Positions 50,361 through 60,703 are shown, counted from the first letter of the stretch. The stretch is 64,000 nt of DNA from Paramagnetospirillum marisnigri (GCF_001650715.1 NZ_LWQT01000039.1:45807-109806), one strand, 5' to 3'. Numbers and translations: made by a program. Notes: generated by a model not told the origin, from the sequence alone.

Positions 50361-52409
50361 TTATTCCGCCTTGTCGCGGCGGCGGCCCAGCAGGGAGTCC
50401 AGCAATCCACCCGCCTTGCCCTTGATGGCCTTGCCCAGGCCGCGCTCCACCATCCATTGCTGAAGCGCGTTGACGTCGATGGATTTGTTGGGCGAGGCCA
50501 GCGGTCCGGTCAGGCGCAGGCCCAGCGGCGGCGCTCCCGGTGCGGCGAGACGGAAGGCGATCCTTGCATCCAGACTCTCGCGGGGCAGGTCGATCACGGC
50601 ACTGCCATCGGCGGAGCCCCCCTCTGCCGCCAGGGTGATGTCGCGGCTGGTGATCACGCCCTTGTCGGCGGTAAAGGTGGAGGACAGCGACGAGAAGCGC
50701 GAGCTTCCCCCCGACAGCCCAGCCTGGACCAGTCCCAGCAGGCTGCCCAGATTTTCCAGGTTGCGCATGCGCGCATCCATGGCGGCGAGGTCGAAGCCAT
50801 CCACCACGCCGTCCTTGACCTGAATCCGGCCGTCGCCGCTCAGGCTGGCCCGCCACTGGTCGGGGGCGGTGCCGCGCGCCGCCAGCCGGGCCTCGCCGTC
50901 CAGGCGGCCCTTGGCGGCCTTGACCCCGCCCGCTCCCAAGCCCAGGCCGCCGATATCGGCGCCGCGCAGGCTGGCGGCCAGGGCCACTCCGGCGGTGTTG
51001 GCGCTGCCGGCGGCGGCCAGGGTCCCGCCCAGGGCGCGGCCGGTCAGCCTCTCCACCGTCACCGCGTTGGCGGTAGCGCTCAGCCGCGCCGACACATCGT
51101 CGAGACGCCAGGAATTCAGCGGTCCCGGCTTGGCATCGGGGGGCAGCCATGGCCCCAGGACCACGGATGGGCTGGTCAGTTCGGCGGTGACAGAGTGGGT
51201 GGCGGTGTCGAGATGGAGCCAGCCCGCGACGCTGGTCGGTCCCAGCCGCGCCTGAAGCTGATCCAGGCTTACCACCCTGCCCTGGCTGCTCAGCCGTGCC
51301 GCCAGGGTCAGGGGGCCACCGCCTTGGGGCTGATATCCGGTCAGGCGGCGCATCACCTGGGGAAAGCTGGCGGCGGCAAGATTGACCACCACCGCGTCGT
51401 GCTCGATCCGGGCGGCGCCGCCCAGCTCGACGCCGCCGAGGCTGAGCCCCAGCGGTGCCGCCACCAGGGCGCCGTCGTGACTGGCCAGGGTGCCGGTCAG
51501 GGCCACGGGGCCGAGTCCCGCCACCAGCGCCGAGGCCCAGTTCACCGTCAGGGCGCCCTGGTCCAGCAAGGCATTGAGGGCCACCCGGTCCCAGACCTGT
51601 CCGCGCCAGCGCAGCCGCTGGGCGCTGAGGTCGATACTGGCGGTGACGCCGCCGGGCAGGGCGAAGCCGCCGGGTTTGCCGATGGATGGGATTGGGCTTG
51701 CGGCGGACTGGGGCGGCGAGGTCGGTGTCGCGGGGGCCGGTGCGGGAGCGGTGGCGGATGGCGCGGGCGCGGCCTCGTCCAGATTGACCTCGCTGGCCCG
51801 GAGGATCAGGTCCAACTGGGGCGGCGAGGTGGCGAGGCTGGCCCCCAGGGAGGCATTGGCCACCGGGACCCCGCCCAGGGAAATGGCGATCTCGGGCAGC
51901 GACAGCTCCTCGGCGGACAGGGTCAGCCTGCCCTCGGCGGCGGCGGTTCCGGCACTGGCCCGCAGCAGTCCGGCCACGGCGCCGCCCTCCGCCTTGCCCT
52001 GGAAATTCAGCCTGGCCTGGCCGCTGCGGCCCTCGGCGGTGATGGCGCCATCGGGGGTGACGCGGGCGGCAATGGCCTCCACCGGGCCGATGCGGCCGCC
52101 GGAAATTTCGAGCGTTTCGATCTCTCGCCGCCCCGACAGCAGAGCTCCCAGGCGCAATCCCAGCCGCAGGCGCTCGGCCCCGGCCTGGGCGGGCTCTCCC
52201 ACCGTCAGCCCGGCAAGGTCGAGGGCGGGCGAGGGCAGTAGCCGCAGCGACACGGCGCCGTCGATTCGCACCGGACGCTTCAGCGCCGCCGAGGCCGCCG
52301 CCTCCACTTCCGGGCGGAAACGGCTCCAGTCCACCAAAGCGGGGACGGCGACCAGCAGCAGCACGGCGGCCATGGCGGCGGCCAGGATCAGGACGGGTTT
52401 TCTCGGCAT
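50361..52409 (-). CDS. AsmA family envelope protein
   Basis: 682 aa. An N-terminal membrane anchor (about 8-26, VLILAAAMAAVLLLVAVPAL) is followed by the classic AsmA start DWSRFRPEVEAAASAALKRP and a long beta-rich repeat body. A Pro/Ala linker lies around 225-245, and the C-terminal AsmA_2 region contains KDGVVDGFDLAAMDARMRNL. AsmA-like proteins are predicted bridges that move phospholipid between membranes or influence outer-membrane assembly. The ATG at 52409 overlaps the stop of the upstream membrane protein (TGATG), so it is the third gene of a coupled unit. Confidence 0.85.
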   Translation of the reverse strand: MPRKPVLILAAAMAAVLLLVAVPALVDWSRFRPEVEAAASAALKRPVRIDGAVSLRLLPSPALDLAGLTVGEPAQAGAERLRLGLRLGALLSGRREIETLEISGGRIGPVEAIAARVTPDGAITAEGRSGQARLNFQGKAEGGAVAGLLRASAGTAAAEGRLTLSAEELSLPEIAISLGGVPVANASLGASLATSPPQLDLILRASEVNLDEAAPAPSATAPAPAPATPTSPPQSAASPIPSIGKPGGFALPGGVTASIDLSAQRLRWRGQVWDRVALNALLDQGALTVNWASALVAGLGPVALTGTLASHDGALVAAPLGLSLGGVELGGAARIEHDAVVVNLAAASFPQVMRRLTGYQPQGGGPLTLAARLSSQGRVVSLDQLQARLGPTSVAGWLHLDTATHSVTAELTSPSVVLGPWLPPDAKPGPLNSWRLDDVSARLSATANAVTVERLTGRALGGTLAAAGSANTAGVALAASLRGADIGGLGLGAGGVKAAKGRLDGEARLAARGTAPDQWRASLSGDGRIQVKDGVVDGFDLAAMDARMRNLENLGSLLGLVQAGLSGGSSRFSSLSSTFTADKGVITSRDITLAAEGGSADGSAVIDLPRESLDARIAFRLAAPGAPPLGLRLTGPLASPNKSIDVNALQQWMVERGLGKAIKGKAGGLLDSLLGRRRDKAE

Positions 52410-53812
52410 CAGCGCAACACCAGGGACAGGGTCAGCATCCATACCGCCAGTACCACGGCGCCGGCCAGGACGAAACGGCCATTCCAGTCTCGCGCCACGG
52501 TGGCGGCGGGAACCTCGGCGATGCGGGCCACCGACAGGACGGCCGCCCCCACCAGGGTGGAACAGGCCGACAGCCCCCAGGCGCCCATCAATCCGCTGGC
52601 CGCCACCAGGGGGTGAATGCCCAACTGGCTCAGATCAGCCAGGGCGCTGCCCAACAGGCTGACGGTGATGATCTGGGAGATGCCGATCTGGGCCAGCAGC
52701 ATCACCGACCATGCCATGGCGATCACCAGGACGATGGGCGGCAGCGGCAGGCCGCCGATGGCGGCGGCGGCGGCGGCGGGCGAGATGAAGCCCGCCACCA
52801 CTGTTCCCACATACATGGCGCCGCCCAGCATGGCGACCTCGTAGCGGAAGGCGGGCAGGCTGCGGCTCAGTCGATGGGTGAAGTCGCGGGCAGCCGCCAG
52901 CGGCGCCCGCTGCTGCACCGCCAGCCAGGCCAGGGCGGCCAGCGGCACCACCAGCATGGTGCCGATGACCATGCGGACCGAAAGCCACGCCGCCACCGAG
53001 ACGGCGGCAACGACGATGGCGCCGATCAGCAGGCTGAGCAGCAGCAGCGGCCGGGCATCGGCGGCGGAAGAGGTGTCGGCGAAGCGACGGATACCGGGGG
53101 GATGGGCGCGCCGATCCATGACCCAGCCCAGGCCCATCAGCAGGGCGGCGAGGATCAGCTGAATCGCCAGCAGCCGTTCCCAGGCGACGCCATGCATGGC
53201 GCCCTGGGTGACGGCGAAGGAGACCGACAACGGCGACCATACCGTCATCATGGCGAAGCCGCGCAGCACGGCGGTCATCATGCGGCGCTTGCGGATGTCG
53301 CGGATCTTGGCGTCGCCTTCGGCCGCCTCCAGGGTGTTGCCGCGCATGACCATGACGCCCAGCAGCGCCAGCACACCGAAATTCAAGGCCAGCGAGATGA
53401 CGTGGCTGCCCAGGCTGAGGACGGCGTAGCGGCGCCCCGGCGGCTGGCGCACCATGGCCTCGCCGCAGTCGCGCACCAGGGCCGAGCCCTGGGCGGTGTC
53501 GCGCAGCATGCCCAGCGAGGTGAACAGGCCGGTGATGAACACCGCCTCGGCCAGGGCGCGGCTCAGCACGGCGCTGGCATCGGGCAGTCGAAGCAGGGCG
53601 GCGACGGTGGCGGCCACCGCCGCCAGCAGCATGAACTGGCCGCTTCTCGGGGTTCGCCAGGCCTCCAGCGCCACATAGAGCAGCAGGGCGGCGGCGGCGG
53701 TATTTCTGGCCCAGGCGAGATGGAACACCGCCCAGCCCAGGGCGCCCAGGATCACCGCCACCAGCGCCAGGGCGGAAATCCCAGCGGCCAGCCTGGGCGG
53801 CGGCGTGGTCAC
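52409..53812 (-). CDS. Polytopic membrane protein, possible transporter
   Basis: 467 aa with about 10-12 membrane helices, no signal peptide. Two halves each contain a GLMGAWGLS- or GVLALLGVMV-like helix pair, and the layout recalls ion-transporter or TRAP/DctM-like permeases, but no diagnostic motif is recognised. It overlaps both neighbours: its start with the stop of the upstream gene and its stop with the AsmA start. That tight coupling implies the three products work together. Confidence 0.75.
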   Translation of the reverse strand: MTTPPPRLAAGISALALVAVILGALGWAVFHLAWARNTAAAALLLYVALEAWRTPRSGQFMLLAAVAATVAALLRLPDASAVLSRALAEAVFITGLFTSLGMLRDTAQGSALVRDCGEAMVRQPPGRRYAVLSLGSHVISLALNFGVLALLGVMVMRGNTLEAAEGDAKIRDIRKRRMMTAVLRGFAMMTVWSPLSVSFAVTQGAMHGVAWERLLAIQLILAALLMGLGWVMDRRAHPPGIRRFADTSSAADARPLLLLSLLIGAIVVAAVSVAAWLSVRMVIGTMLVVPLAALAWLAVQQRAPLAAARDFTHRLSRSLPAFRYEVAMLGGAMYVGTVVAGFISPAAAAAAIGGLPLPPIVLVIAMAWSVMLLAQIGISQIITVSLLGSALADLSQLGIHPLVAASGLMGAWGLSACSTLVGAAVLSVARIAEVPAATVARDWNGRFVLAGAVVLAVWMLTLSLVLR

Positions 53813-55455
53813 GACGCCGATCCGGTCAGGCGCGAGCGCGGCGCGGGCAGAACCTTGGACGGGCGCGGCAGATCCTTCATCAGCCCCGGCCCGTTGATCA
53901 TGGCCAGGCCGGCCGCGACGGCGCCGGTGACCACGGCCCGGCGCCGGATGCCCCAGGCATAGCTGTTCAACCCCATGTCGGCGGCGTCACGGTTCAGGGT
54001 GGCCAGGGCGTCCAACAGCCCGGCATCGTCGGTGCGCTGTTCGGGGGAAAGCTCGCCAAGCTCGATGCCGATCATGCGGGTTCCGGCGGATTTGGCCAGG
54101 GTGAGGCGGGGGAAGCCCAGCCGGACCCGCAGCCAGACATCGCGACACATGGGCCGTAGCGACTGGATCATGGCCGCCAGCGGGGCCTCGCCGAGGCCAT
54201 CGGGGATGCCGAACAGGTCGATGATCAGCCGGTTGGCCCGCATTTCCTCCGACAGATCGGCGAAGGGGGCCAGCACGGTCATGCGCTGGGGCGAACTGAC
54301 CGAGGCCCAGTGCACGGGGATGACGATGGCGGCACCCGACCGGGCCGTTTCGGGAGAACGGGCCTCGCGCACCATGGCGCCGATGGTGAATCGATCCAAC
54401 GCCAGGGCGCTGTCGCCGCCGCCGGGGGGGTAGGCCCGGCAACCCTCGAAGGCGGTCTCGCCGGGGGCGTCCACCCGTTGCACCTGGGCGACATAGGCGC
54501 CGATGGTCTCGGGCTCCGCCATCCAGGTGGGGCGCCAGGCCAGGGACAGGGCGGCATTGCCGGGCATGGGCGGCGCGGCGTTCAGGCCGGGATCGGCGGC
54601 GGTGCCGGGCTTGGCCGCCGCCATGTCCACCGCTGTCCAACTGGGAGCCGCCACCTTCTGGGGCTCCTCGGCCTTGGCCGGTGCCGGATTGGACGGCAGC
54701 ATGGAGCGGCGGGGGGTGAAGTCCCGGGCCTGCAGCTTGCTCGGCCGCAGATGGGCGCGCAGGTCGTGCGACTCCGGGATGGGGGCGGGCAGGGCGGAAT
54801 GATGGATGGACAGGTCCTCGTCCGTCGGCATCTTGGTCAAATGGGGGCGATAGCCGCGTCTCTCGGCCTCGGGGGCCATGATGGCGCGGACTTCGCCCAC
54901 CGCGCCCTGGATGGCCTCGACATTGAGCACGCCATGGGGGGCGGTGGCCTCTTCCAGCGAGATTTCCGCCGCCAGGGCCAGGGGTCGCTCGGCGCCGACG
55001 AATTGGGCTCCCACCAGCCGTGTTCCCAGGTCCTGGGCGATCAGCACGGCGCGGCGCCGCCCTTCGGCGGCGGGAACGGTGCGGAACAGCAGGACGAAGA
55101 AGTCCTGGCCGCGTCGGCCATAAACATTGCCGGGGCCGATATGATGATTGATGACGCCCTCGGCGATCAGCATCACCTTTTCCGATAGCCGGGACCATTT
55201 GGCTCCCACCGCCTCGCGGAACTCCACCAGCGAGATGACATGAAGCTTGGTCTGGAAGCGGGCGTCCTCGTCGGACAACATGGCGTCCAGCGCCAGGGTG
55301 AAGGAATCCTCCACCAGCCGGTCGGCATCGGCATCGGCGCTGGCGGGTAAGGCCTGGGCCTCGTTTTCGGCCTGGCTCCCCACCAAACGGCTCAGGGCCG
55401 AGAAGGGCCTTGCCAGTCTTGATAGAAGACTGTCGTTTGGCCGCTTCCTTTTCAT
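53809..55455 (-). CDS. Degenerate GGDEF/EAL-like protein, probably non-catalytic
   Basis: 548 aa, cytoplasmic. Residues about 60-190 read like a GGDEF domain in which the signature is replaced: GRRGQDFFVLLFRTVP lies where GGDEF normally is. After a disordered Pro/Ala linker (about 225-295), the C-terminal half matches EAL topology: LAWRPTWMAEPETIGAYVAQ at the place of the EAL strand, RLIIDLFGIPDG, and MGLNSYAWGIR where active enzymes have LGL-VAEGVE. Catalytic acidic residues are missing, so a binding or scaffolding role is inferred. The similarity is by eye only. The ATG at 55455 follows GGGGGC; the stop overlaps the membrane-protein start. Confidence 0.7.
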   Translation of the reverse strand: MKRKRPNDSLLSRLARPFSALSRLVGSQAENEAQALPASADADADRLVEDSFTLALDAMLSDEDARFQTKLHVISLVEFREAVGAKWSRLSEKVMLIAEGVINHHIGPGNVYGRRGQDFFVLLFRTVPAAEGRRRAVLIAQDLGTRLVGAQFVGAERPLALAAEISLEEATAPHGVLNVEAIQGAVGEVRAIMAPEAERRGYRPHLTKMPTDEDLSIHHSALPAPIPESHDLRAHLRPSKLQARDFTPRRSMLPSNPAPAKAEEPQKVAAPSWTAVDMAAAKPGTAADPGLNAAPPMPGNAALSLAWRPTWMAEPETIGAYVAQVQRVDAPGETAFEGCRAYPPGGGDSALALDRFTIGAMVREARSPETARSGAAIVIPVHWASVSSPQRMTVLAPFADLSEEMRANRLIIDLFGIPDGLGEAPLAAMIQSLRPMCRDVWLRVRLGFPRLTLAKSAGTRMIGIELGELSPEQRTDDAGLLDALATLNRDAADMGLNSYAWGIRRRAVVTGAVAAGLAMINGPGLMKDLPRPSKVLPAPRSRLTGSAS

Positions 55456-55516
55456 TGCTGCCCCCAAAATCCTTACGCGTCAGGATAAGCCAGCTTGCCC
55501 CGATGCGACAAGAGGT

Positions 55517-56044
55517 TCAGCCCGCCGCCTCGGTCTTGTAGCGCTGACCCAGAGCAGTGTAATTGGCGGCGGAGACCGGGAAGAAGGCACGATCCTCGTC
55601 CGACAGGGTGCGCAGCAGCTTGGCGGGATTGCCGCCCCACAACTCGCCCGCCTTGACCCGCTTGCCCGGGGTGACCACCGCGCCCGCCGCCACCATGGCG
55701 CCGGTTTCCACCACGGCTCCGTCCAGGATGACGGCGCCCATGCCGATGAAGCAGCAGTCCTGCAGCGTGCAGGCATGCAGGATGGCGCCATGGCCGATGG
55801 TGATGTCGTCGCCGATATAGGTGCCCAGCTTGCCGCCGGTGACATGGACGACGGTGCCGTCCTGGATATTGGTACGGGCGCCGATGCGGATTTCGTGGAC
55901 GTCGCCCCGGATGACGCAGTTGAACCAGACGCTGGTGCCCGCGCCGATCACCACATCGCCGATCACCGTGGCGGTGGGCGCGATGAAGACATCGTCGGCG
56001 ATGGTGGGAAGCGTGCCCTGATAGGGCAGGATATGTCCGCTCAT
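55517..56044 (-). CDS. Gamma-class carbonic anhydrase family protein
   Basis: 175 aa left-handed beta-helix of hexapeptide repeats (FIAPTATVIGDVVIGAGTSV and following). Zinc ligands His67, His85 and His90 are in place (GTVVHVTGG and IGHGAILH). May hydrate CO2 or act as a ferripyochelin-binding/acyltransferase-like homologue; the catalytic Glu loop of true Cam is short here. Starts 7 bases after argC stops, so they are co-transcribed. Confidence 0.9.
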   Translation of the reverse strand: MSGHILPYQGTLPTIADDVFIAPTATVIGDVVIGAGTSVWFNCVIRGDVHEIRIGARTNIQDGTVVHVTGGKLGTYIGDDITIGHGAILHACTLQDCCFIGMGAVILDGAVVETGAMVAAGAVVTPGKRVKAGELWGGNPAKLLRTLSDEDRAFFPVSAANYTALGQRYKTEAAG

Positions 56045-56051
56045 GGCGTCC

Positions 56052-57092
56052 TCACGGGAACATGGGCTGTTGTTCCAGCCCCAGGGTTTCGGGCAGACCG
56101 AACATCAGGTTCATGTTCTGCAGCGCCTGGCCCGAGGCGCCCTTGACCAGATTGTCGATCACCGAGGTGATGATCACCCGGCCCTTGATGCGGTCGTCGA
56201 ACAGGCCGATCAGGCAGAAATTGGACCCCCGCACATGCCGGGTGGCGGGCACCGCGCCCTCGGGCAGGACGCGGACGAAAGGCTCGGCCTTGAACCGGGC
56301 GGCCAGGGCGGCGCGCAGGCTGGCGGCGGTGTTGGCGCCGGTGGTCTTGACATAGATGGTGGACTGCATGCCTCGGCTCATGGGCATCAGATGGGGGGTG
56401 AAGCTGACCACCACCGGGGAATTCGCCGCCTGGGACAGGCCCTGCTCGATCTCGGGGGCGTGGCGATGGCTGGCGACGCCATAGGCGTGGATGCCCTCGG
56501 CCACCTCGGTGAACAGGTTGGCTTCCTTGGCCGAGCGCCCGGCGCCCGACACGCCGGACTTGGCGTCGATGATGATATCCTCGGCCAGGATCAGGCCCTG
56601 CTCCAGCAACGGCACCAGCGGCAGCTGCACCGAAGTGGGATAGCAGCCGGGATTGGCCACCAGCCGTGCCTTGGCCACCTGATTCCTGGCGATCTCGGTC
56701 AGGCCATAGACCGCCTGCTCCTGCAGGGCGGGCGCCCGGTGCTCGTGGCCGTACCACTGGGCATAGGTGTCCACGTCGAACAGCCGGAAATCCGCCGACA
56801 GGTCGACGATCTTCACATGCTGGGGCAGGGCGGCGATCACCTCCTGGGTGGTGCCGTGGGGCAGGCAGCAGAACACCGCGTCCACCGCCTTGAAGTCCAC
56901 CTGGTCGATGGCCACCAGGTCGGGCAGCTCAAGCCCCGCCAGATGGGGGAAGACGGTGGCCATGGGCTGGCCCGCCTTGCGGTCGCCGGTCATGGCGGTG
57001 ATCTTCAGGGCGGGGTGCAGCGCCAATAGGCGGACCAGTTCGGCGCCGGTGTAACCGCTGGCGCCCAGGATGGCGACCTTGATCTCCTTCAT
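56052..57092 (-). CDS. argC: N-acetyl-gamma-glutamyl-phosphate reductase
   Basis: 346 aa arginine-pathway enzyme reducing N-acetylglutamyl phosphate with NADPH. NADP motif ILGASGYTGAELVRLL at the start, catalytic cysteine in VANPGCYPTSVQLPL, and active-site His region TPHLMPMSRGMQS. The ATG at 57092 (MKEIKVAI) is preceded by GGAGG; the upstream in-frame extension is not protein-like. Confidence 0.96.
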   Translation of the reverse strand: MKEIKVAILGASGYTGAELVRLLALHPALKITAMTGDRKAGQPMATVFPHLAGLELPDLVAIDQVDFKAVDAVFCCLPHGTTQEVIAALPQHVKIVDLSADFRLFDVDTYAQWYGHEHRAPALQEQAVYGLTEIARNQVAKARLVANPGCYPTSVQLPLVPLLEQGLILAEDIIIDAKSGVSGAGRSAKEANLFTEVAEGIHAYGVASHRHAPEIEQGLSQAANSPVVVSFTPHLMPMSRGMQSTIYVKTTGANTAASLRAALAARFKAEPFVRVLPEGAVPATRHVRGSNFCLIGLFDDRIKGRVIITSVIDNLVKGASGQALQNMNLMFGLPETLGLEQQPMFP

Positions 57093-57186
57093 GGCGACGG
57101 CCTCCGTCATCTGCCGGTGAACAGGGAGCGGACGATAGCAGCCGCCAAGGGTCACCACAACCCGGTCAAAGGCATTCCCGGGCTGC

Positions 57187-57972
57187 TCAAAGATCGCCGG
57201 GCCGGAAGCTGATGGTCATGCGCCGGGGCCAGCCCTTGCCGTCATCGGGCGGCAGGGACAGGGGCTGGGACAGCTTCAGCGCCAGCAGCATGGATTCCAG
57301 CACCTGCTTCATGGCGGGGGCCAGCCGGTCATAGCCGCCGATCACCGCTTCCGGTTTCCACGGCGCATTCTTGTGCATGTAGTCGCCCAAGGTGCCATCG
57401 GCCTGGATGGTGATGGTCATGTTGATCACTAGGTCGCTGCCCCGGAAGCGATCGACGTCGTAGTGCCACATGCGCAGAATCTGGGCCAGGATCTTGTCCT
57501 GGGCCGACTGGCTGAGGCCGCCGGGCGGCGGAGTGGTGCGCCGCTCCAGCGATATTCCCGGCTCGCTCGGGGTCTGCTTGGGCGCCGACGATTTCTCGGC
57601 CAGCGGTGCCGTCTGCAGTTGTGGCGGCGGCGGACGGGGAACCGGAGTCGGCTTGGGCGGCTCGGGCTTCGGCTTGGGTGGCTCGGGCTTCGGCTTCGGT
57701 GGCTCAGGCGGCGGCTTCGGCGGTTCCGGCGGCGGCTTGGGCGGCTCGGGCGGCGGCTTGGGTGGTTCCGGCTTGGGTTCGGCCTGCTTGGGAGGCTGTG
57801 GCTTGGGCTCCTCGCGGACGATCTCCACCTCGGTGGTGGGGGGCTGCTCTGGAATCTCAAACTGCAGCAGATCGGCGTAGCGAATGGCCAGCACCAGCAG
57901 CAGGTGCAGCAGCAGCGACAGTGCCAGTCCCATGCTCAGGCCCGGCCGACGATCCAAGGAGTCCTCGGTCAT
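57187..57972 (-). CDS. Proline-rich TonB/TolA-like envelope protein
   Basis: 261 aa. An N-terminal membrane helix (about 14-34, LALSLLLHLLLVLAIRYADL) is followed by a periplasmic proline- and lysine-rich spacer (about 55-115) of PPKPPPEPPKP-type repeats, then a globular C-terminal domain (about 165-261) like that of TonB/TolA (LAQILRMWHYDVDRFRG; MTITIQADGTLGDYM). It spans the periplasm, but no tolQR or exbBD genes are nearby. Its ATG overlaps the MFS stop by 4 bases. The repeat DNA (57650-57780) is low-complexity. Confidence 0.82.
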   Translation of the reverse strand: MTEDSLDRRPGLSMGLALSLLLHLLLVLAIRYADLLQFEIPEQPPTTEVEIVREEPKPQPPKQAEPKPEPPKPPPEPPKPPPEPPKPPPEPPKPKPEPPKPKPEPPKPTPVPRPPPPQLQTAPLAEKSSAPKQTPSEPGISLERRTTPPPGGLSQSAQDKILAQILRMWHYDVDRFRGSDLVINMTITIQADGTLGDYMHKNAPWKPEAVIGGYDRLAPAMKQVLESMLLALKLSQPLSLPPDDGKGWPRRMTISFRPGDL

Positions 57973-59207
57973 GGGCGGGACATCGCCCGGCAGGCGGGAA
58001 CCAGCCATGCCACCGAGGCGAGGATGGCCGCGGTTGGAAGGCCTAGGGAGACCGTCCAGGCCTGGGGTGGCCAATGGCCGTCCATCTTGTCCCAGGCGCC
58101 GATCACCCAGCCCAGCCCCCATTGCAGGGCGAAGGCGGCGACGAAGATCAGCAGGTTCAGGCTGGTATTGACCCGCCCGGCCAGCCGCAGGGGAAAGCGT
58201 CGGGTCAGCACGGCGTAATTGATGGAACAGGCGGCGCCGGAAAAACCGTAGAGAGCCGCCAGGCTCAGGGGAAAGGCGGTCCATCCCAGGGCCATGGCCG
58301 CCAGGGCCAGGCCGTGGATGCCCATGCCCACCGCGCCGAGGGTGATGGGAGCGATTCCCCGGGCCTCGAACCATTCCGCCATGGCGCCGGTCGATAGATA
58401 GCCCAGGGCCATGGCCGCCGCCATCACCGTCAGGCCGGTGGCGACCTCGGGCGGCGTCATGGCGCAGATATCGCGCATCCAAGGACCGGCCCACAGGCCC
58501 TGGATGGACATGAAGCTGCCCATGGCGATCATGGTGGCGGGCGCCACCCGCCAGAAGGTGGCGTCGCGGAAAATCTCGCCCACATCGCGGATCTGGGCCA
58601 GCAGGCTGTTCGGCCCCGCATGGGCCGGACGCTCGGGCACCGACAGCCACAGAACCACGCCCGACAGCAGGGTCAGGGCGGCGACACCACCGTAAACGCC
58701 GCGCCAGTCGGTGACGTGGAGCGCCATCTGCACCGGCGCGGTGGCGGCAACCGCGCCCAGCCCGCCCGCCCCCAGGATGACGCCGTTCATCAGGGCCAGC
58801 CGCGACGGCGGGAAGTACTGGACATTGGCCTTCAGCGCCGCCATCAGGCAGGCCGAAACGCCAAATCCCACCAGGGCGCGCCCCACCACCAGGGTGGGTA
58901 CACTCTCGGCCAGGGAAAAGGCCAGCGCGCCCGCGGCGGCGAAGGCCAGCAGCAGCGCCTCGACCCGGCGCGGCCCGAAGCGGTCGAGCAGGATGCCCAG
59001 CGGCAACTGGGCGCTGGCGAAGGTGATGAAATAGATGCCGGTCATCAGGCCGATATCGGCGGCGTCAAGGGCGATGGTCCGGGCGATCTCGGGGGCCAGG
59101 ATGGCATTGACGGTGCGATAGAGGTAGGACAGGAAATAGCCCGCCGCGAAGGGCAGGGTCACCCGCAGAACCAGTGTCGAGGCGCTGTAATCGTTCCTGC
59201 CCGGCAT
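57969..59207 (-). CDS. Major facilitator superfamily transporter
   Basis: 412 aa, 12 membrane helices. The loop 2-3 signature is relaxed ([20 protein letters not shown]). Substrate is not deducible. It is translationally coupled to the TonB/TolA-like gene downstream (ATGA), an unusual pairing. It diverges from dctA with a 168-base gap containing both promoters. Confidence 0.88.
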   Translation of the reverse strand: MPGRNDYSASTLVLRVTLPFAAGYFLSYLYRTVNAILAPEIARTIALDAADIGLMTGIYFITFASAQLPLGILLDRFGPRRVEALLLAFAAAGALAFSLAESVPTLVVGRALVGFGVSACLMAALKANVQYFPPSRLALMNGVILGAGGLGAVAATAPVQMALHVTDWRGVYGGVAALTLLSGVVLWLSVPERPAHAGPNSLLAQIRDVGEIFRDATFWRVAPATMIAMGSFMSIQGLWAGPWMRDICAMTPPEVATGLTVMAAAMALGYLSTGAMAEWFEARGIAPITLGAVGMGIHGLALAAMALGWTAFPLSLAALYGFSGAACSINYAVLTRRFPLRLAGRVNTSLNLLIFVAAFALQWGLGWVIGAWDKMDGHWPPQAWTVSLGLPTAAILASVAWLVPACRAMSRP

Positions 59208-59375
59208 GACTGTTCCGTCGCTTCAATCGGCCCACACCATTTCCCACCCGGGGGCTGGCGTCAACGGTCGTCTGGTCCCGACCGTCGGAAACCCACAATC
59301 GACCGGTCTGTGCCAAAACGATTACAAGCGCCATCCATGAAGCCGGTTGACGGCGCGTGGCAAGGCGAGGAAACG

Positions 59376-60683
59376 ATGACACCCACATCCGAGAAAATCC
59401 CGTTCTACAAGCAGCTTTACGTCCAGGTCCTGTTCGCCATCGTCCTGGGCGGCTTGGTGGGGGCCTTGTTCCCGGTCTTTTCCACCAATGACTGGATCAA
59501 GGCCATGGGCGACGGCTTCATCAAGCTGATCAAGATGATGATCGCCCCCATCATCTTCTTCACCGTGGTCTCGGGCATCGCCCATATCCAGGACGCCAAG
59601 AAGGTGGGCCGGGTCGGCGTCAAGGCCCTGATCTATTTCGAGGTGGTCTCCACCTTCGCCCTGGCCCTGGGCCTGATCGTCGGCAATCTGGTCAAGCCGG
59701 GCTCGGGCTTCGGCGGCGCCGTTCCCGATGCCTCGGCGGTGGCCAAGTTCTCCAAGCAGGCGGGCGAGATGAAGTCGGTGGATTTCGTCCTGAACATCAT
59801 CCCCGATAGCGTGGTCGGCGCCTTCGCCAAGGGCGATATCCTGCAGGTCCTGCTGTTCTCCATCCTGTTCGGCTTCTCGCTGATGGTGCTGGGCGATCGC
59901 GGCCGCGCCATCCGTTCCTTCATCGACGATTCCGCCCATGCGGTGTTCGGCGTCATCGCCATCGTCATGAAGGCGGCCCCCATCGGCGCCTTCGGCGCCA
60001 TGGCCTACACTGTCGGCAAATACGGCCCGCAGGCCCTGGGCAGCCTGGTCGGCCTGATCGGCACCTTCTACCTGACGGCGGCGCTGTTCATCTTCGTGGT
60101 GCTGGGCCTGATCGCCCGCATGGCCGGGTTCAGCATCGTGCGCTTCATCAAGTACATCAAGGACGAGATACTGATCGTGCTGGGCACCAGTTCGTCGGAA
60201 AGCGCCCTGCCGCTGCTGATGGAAAAGCTGGAACGCCTGGGCTGCTCCAAGCCGGTGGTCGGGCTGGTGGTTCCCACCGGCTACTCCTTCAACCTGGATG
60301 GCACCAACATCTACATGACCCTGGCGACCCTGTTCATCGCCCAGGCCATGGGCGTGGATCTCAGCTTCTCCGATCAGATGACCATCCTGATCGTCGCCAT
60401 GCTGACCTCCAAGGGCGCCAGCGGTATCTCCGGCGCGGGCTTCATCACCCTGGCCGCCACCCTGGCGGTGGTCAATCCCGCCTTGGTTCCCGGCATGGCC
60501 ATCGTGTTCGGCATCGACAAGTTCATGAGCGAGTGCCGGGCGCTCACCAACTTCATCGGCAACGGCGTCGCCACCATCGTGGTGTCGTGGTGGGAAAAGG
60601 AACTGGACCACGACATGCTGAAGGAAGCGCTGAACAAGCGGATCGATCCGTCCGACGTGGAGACCGCCGTCACCACCGGCTGA
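59376..60683 (+). CDS. dctA: C4-dicarboxylate/cation symporter DctA
   Basis: 435 aa glutamate/dicarboxylate symporter fold imports succinate, malate and fumarate. Re-entrant loop motif [14 protein letters not shown] (HP1 serines), cation motif [15 protein letters not shown] and [17 protein letters not shown] (HP2) are intact. The ATG at 59376 follows AAGGCGAGG; another in-frame ATG 38 bases earlier is the alternative. A terminator follows 20 bases after the stop. Confidence 0.94.
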   Translation: MTPTSEKIPFYKQLYVQVLFAIVLGGLVGALFPVFSTNDWIKAMGDGFIKLIKMMIAPIIFFTVVSGIAHIQDAKKVGRVGVKALIYFEVVSTFALALGLIVGNLVKPGSGFGGAVPDASAVAKFSKQAGEMKSVDFVLNIIPDSVVGAFAKGDILQVLLFSILFGFSLMVLGDRGRAIRSFIDDSAHAVFGVIAIVMKAAPIGAFGAMAYTVGKYGPQALGSLVGLIGTFYLTAALFIFVVLGLIARMAGFSIVRFIKYIKDEILIVLGTSSSESALPLLMEKLERLGCSKPVVGLVVPTGYSFNLDGTNIYMTLATLFIAQAMGVDLSFSDQMTILIVAMLTSKGASGISGAGFITLAATLAVVNPALVPGMAIVFGIDKFMSECRALTNFIGNGVATIVVSWWEKELDHDMLKEALNKRIDPSDVETAVTTG

Positions 60684-60703
60684 GGCTTGGGTCGCAGGTA
60701 ACG

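Noticed and set aside
57650..57780. Tandem repeat resembling a CRISPR or satellite array
   Set aside because: The repeats are in frame and encode PPKP/PPEP units of the TonB/TolA-like spacer; there are no spacers of constant size.
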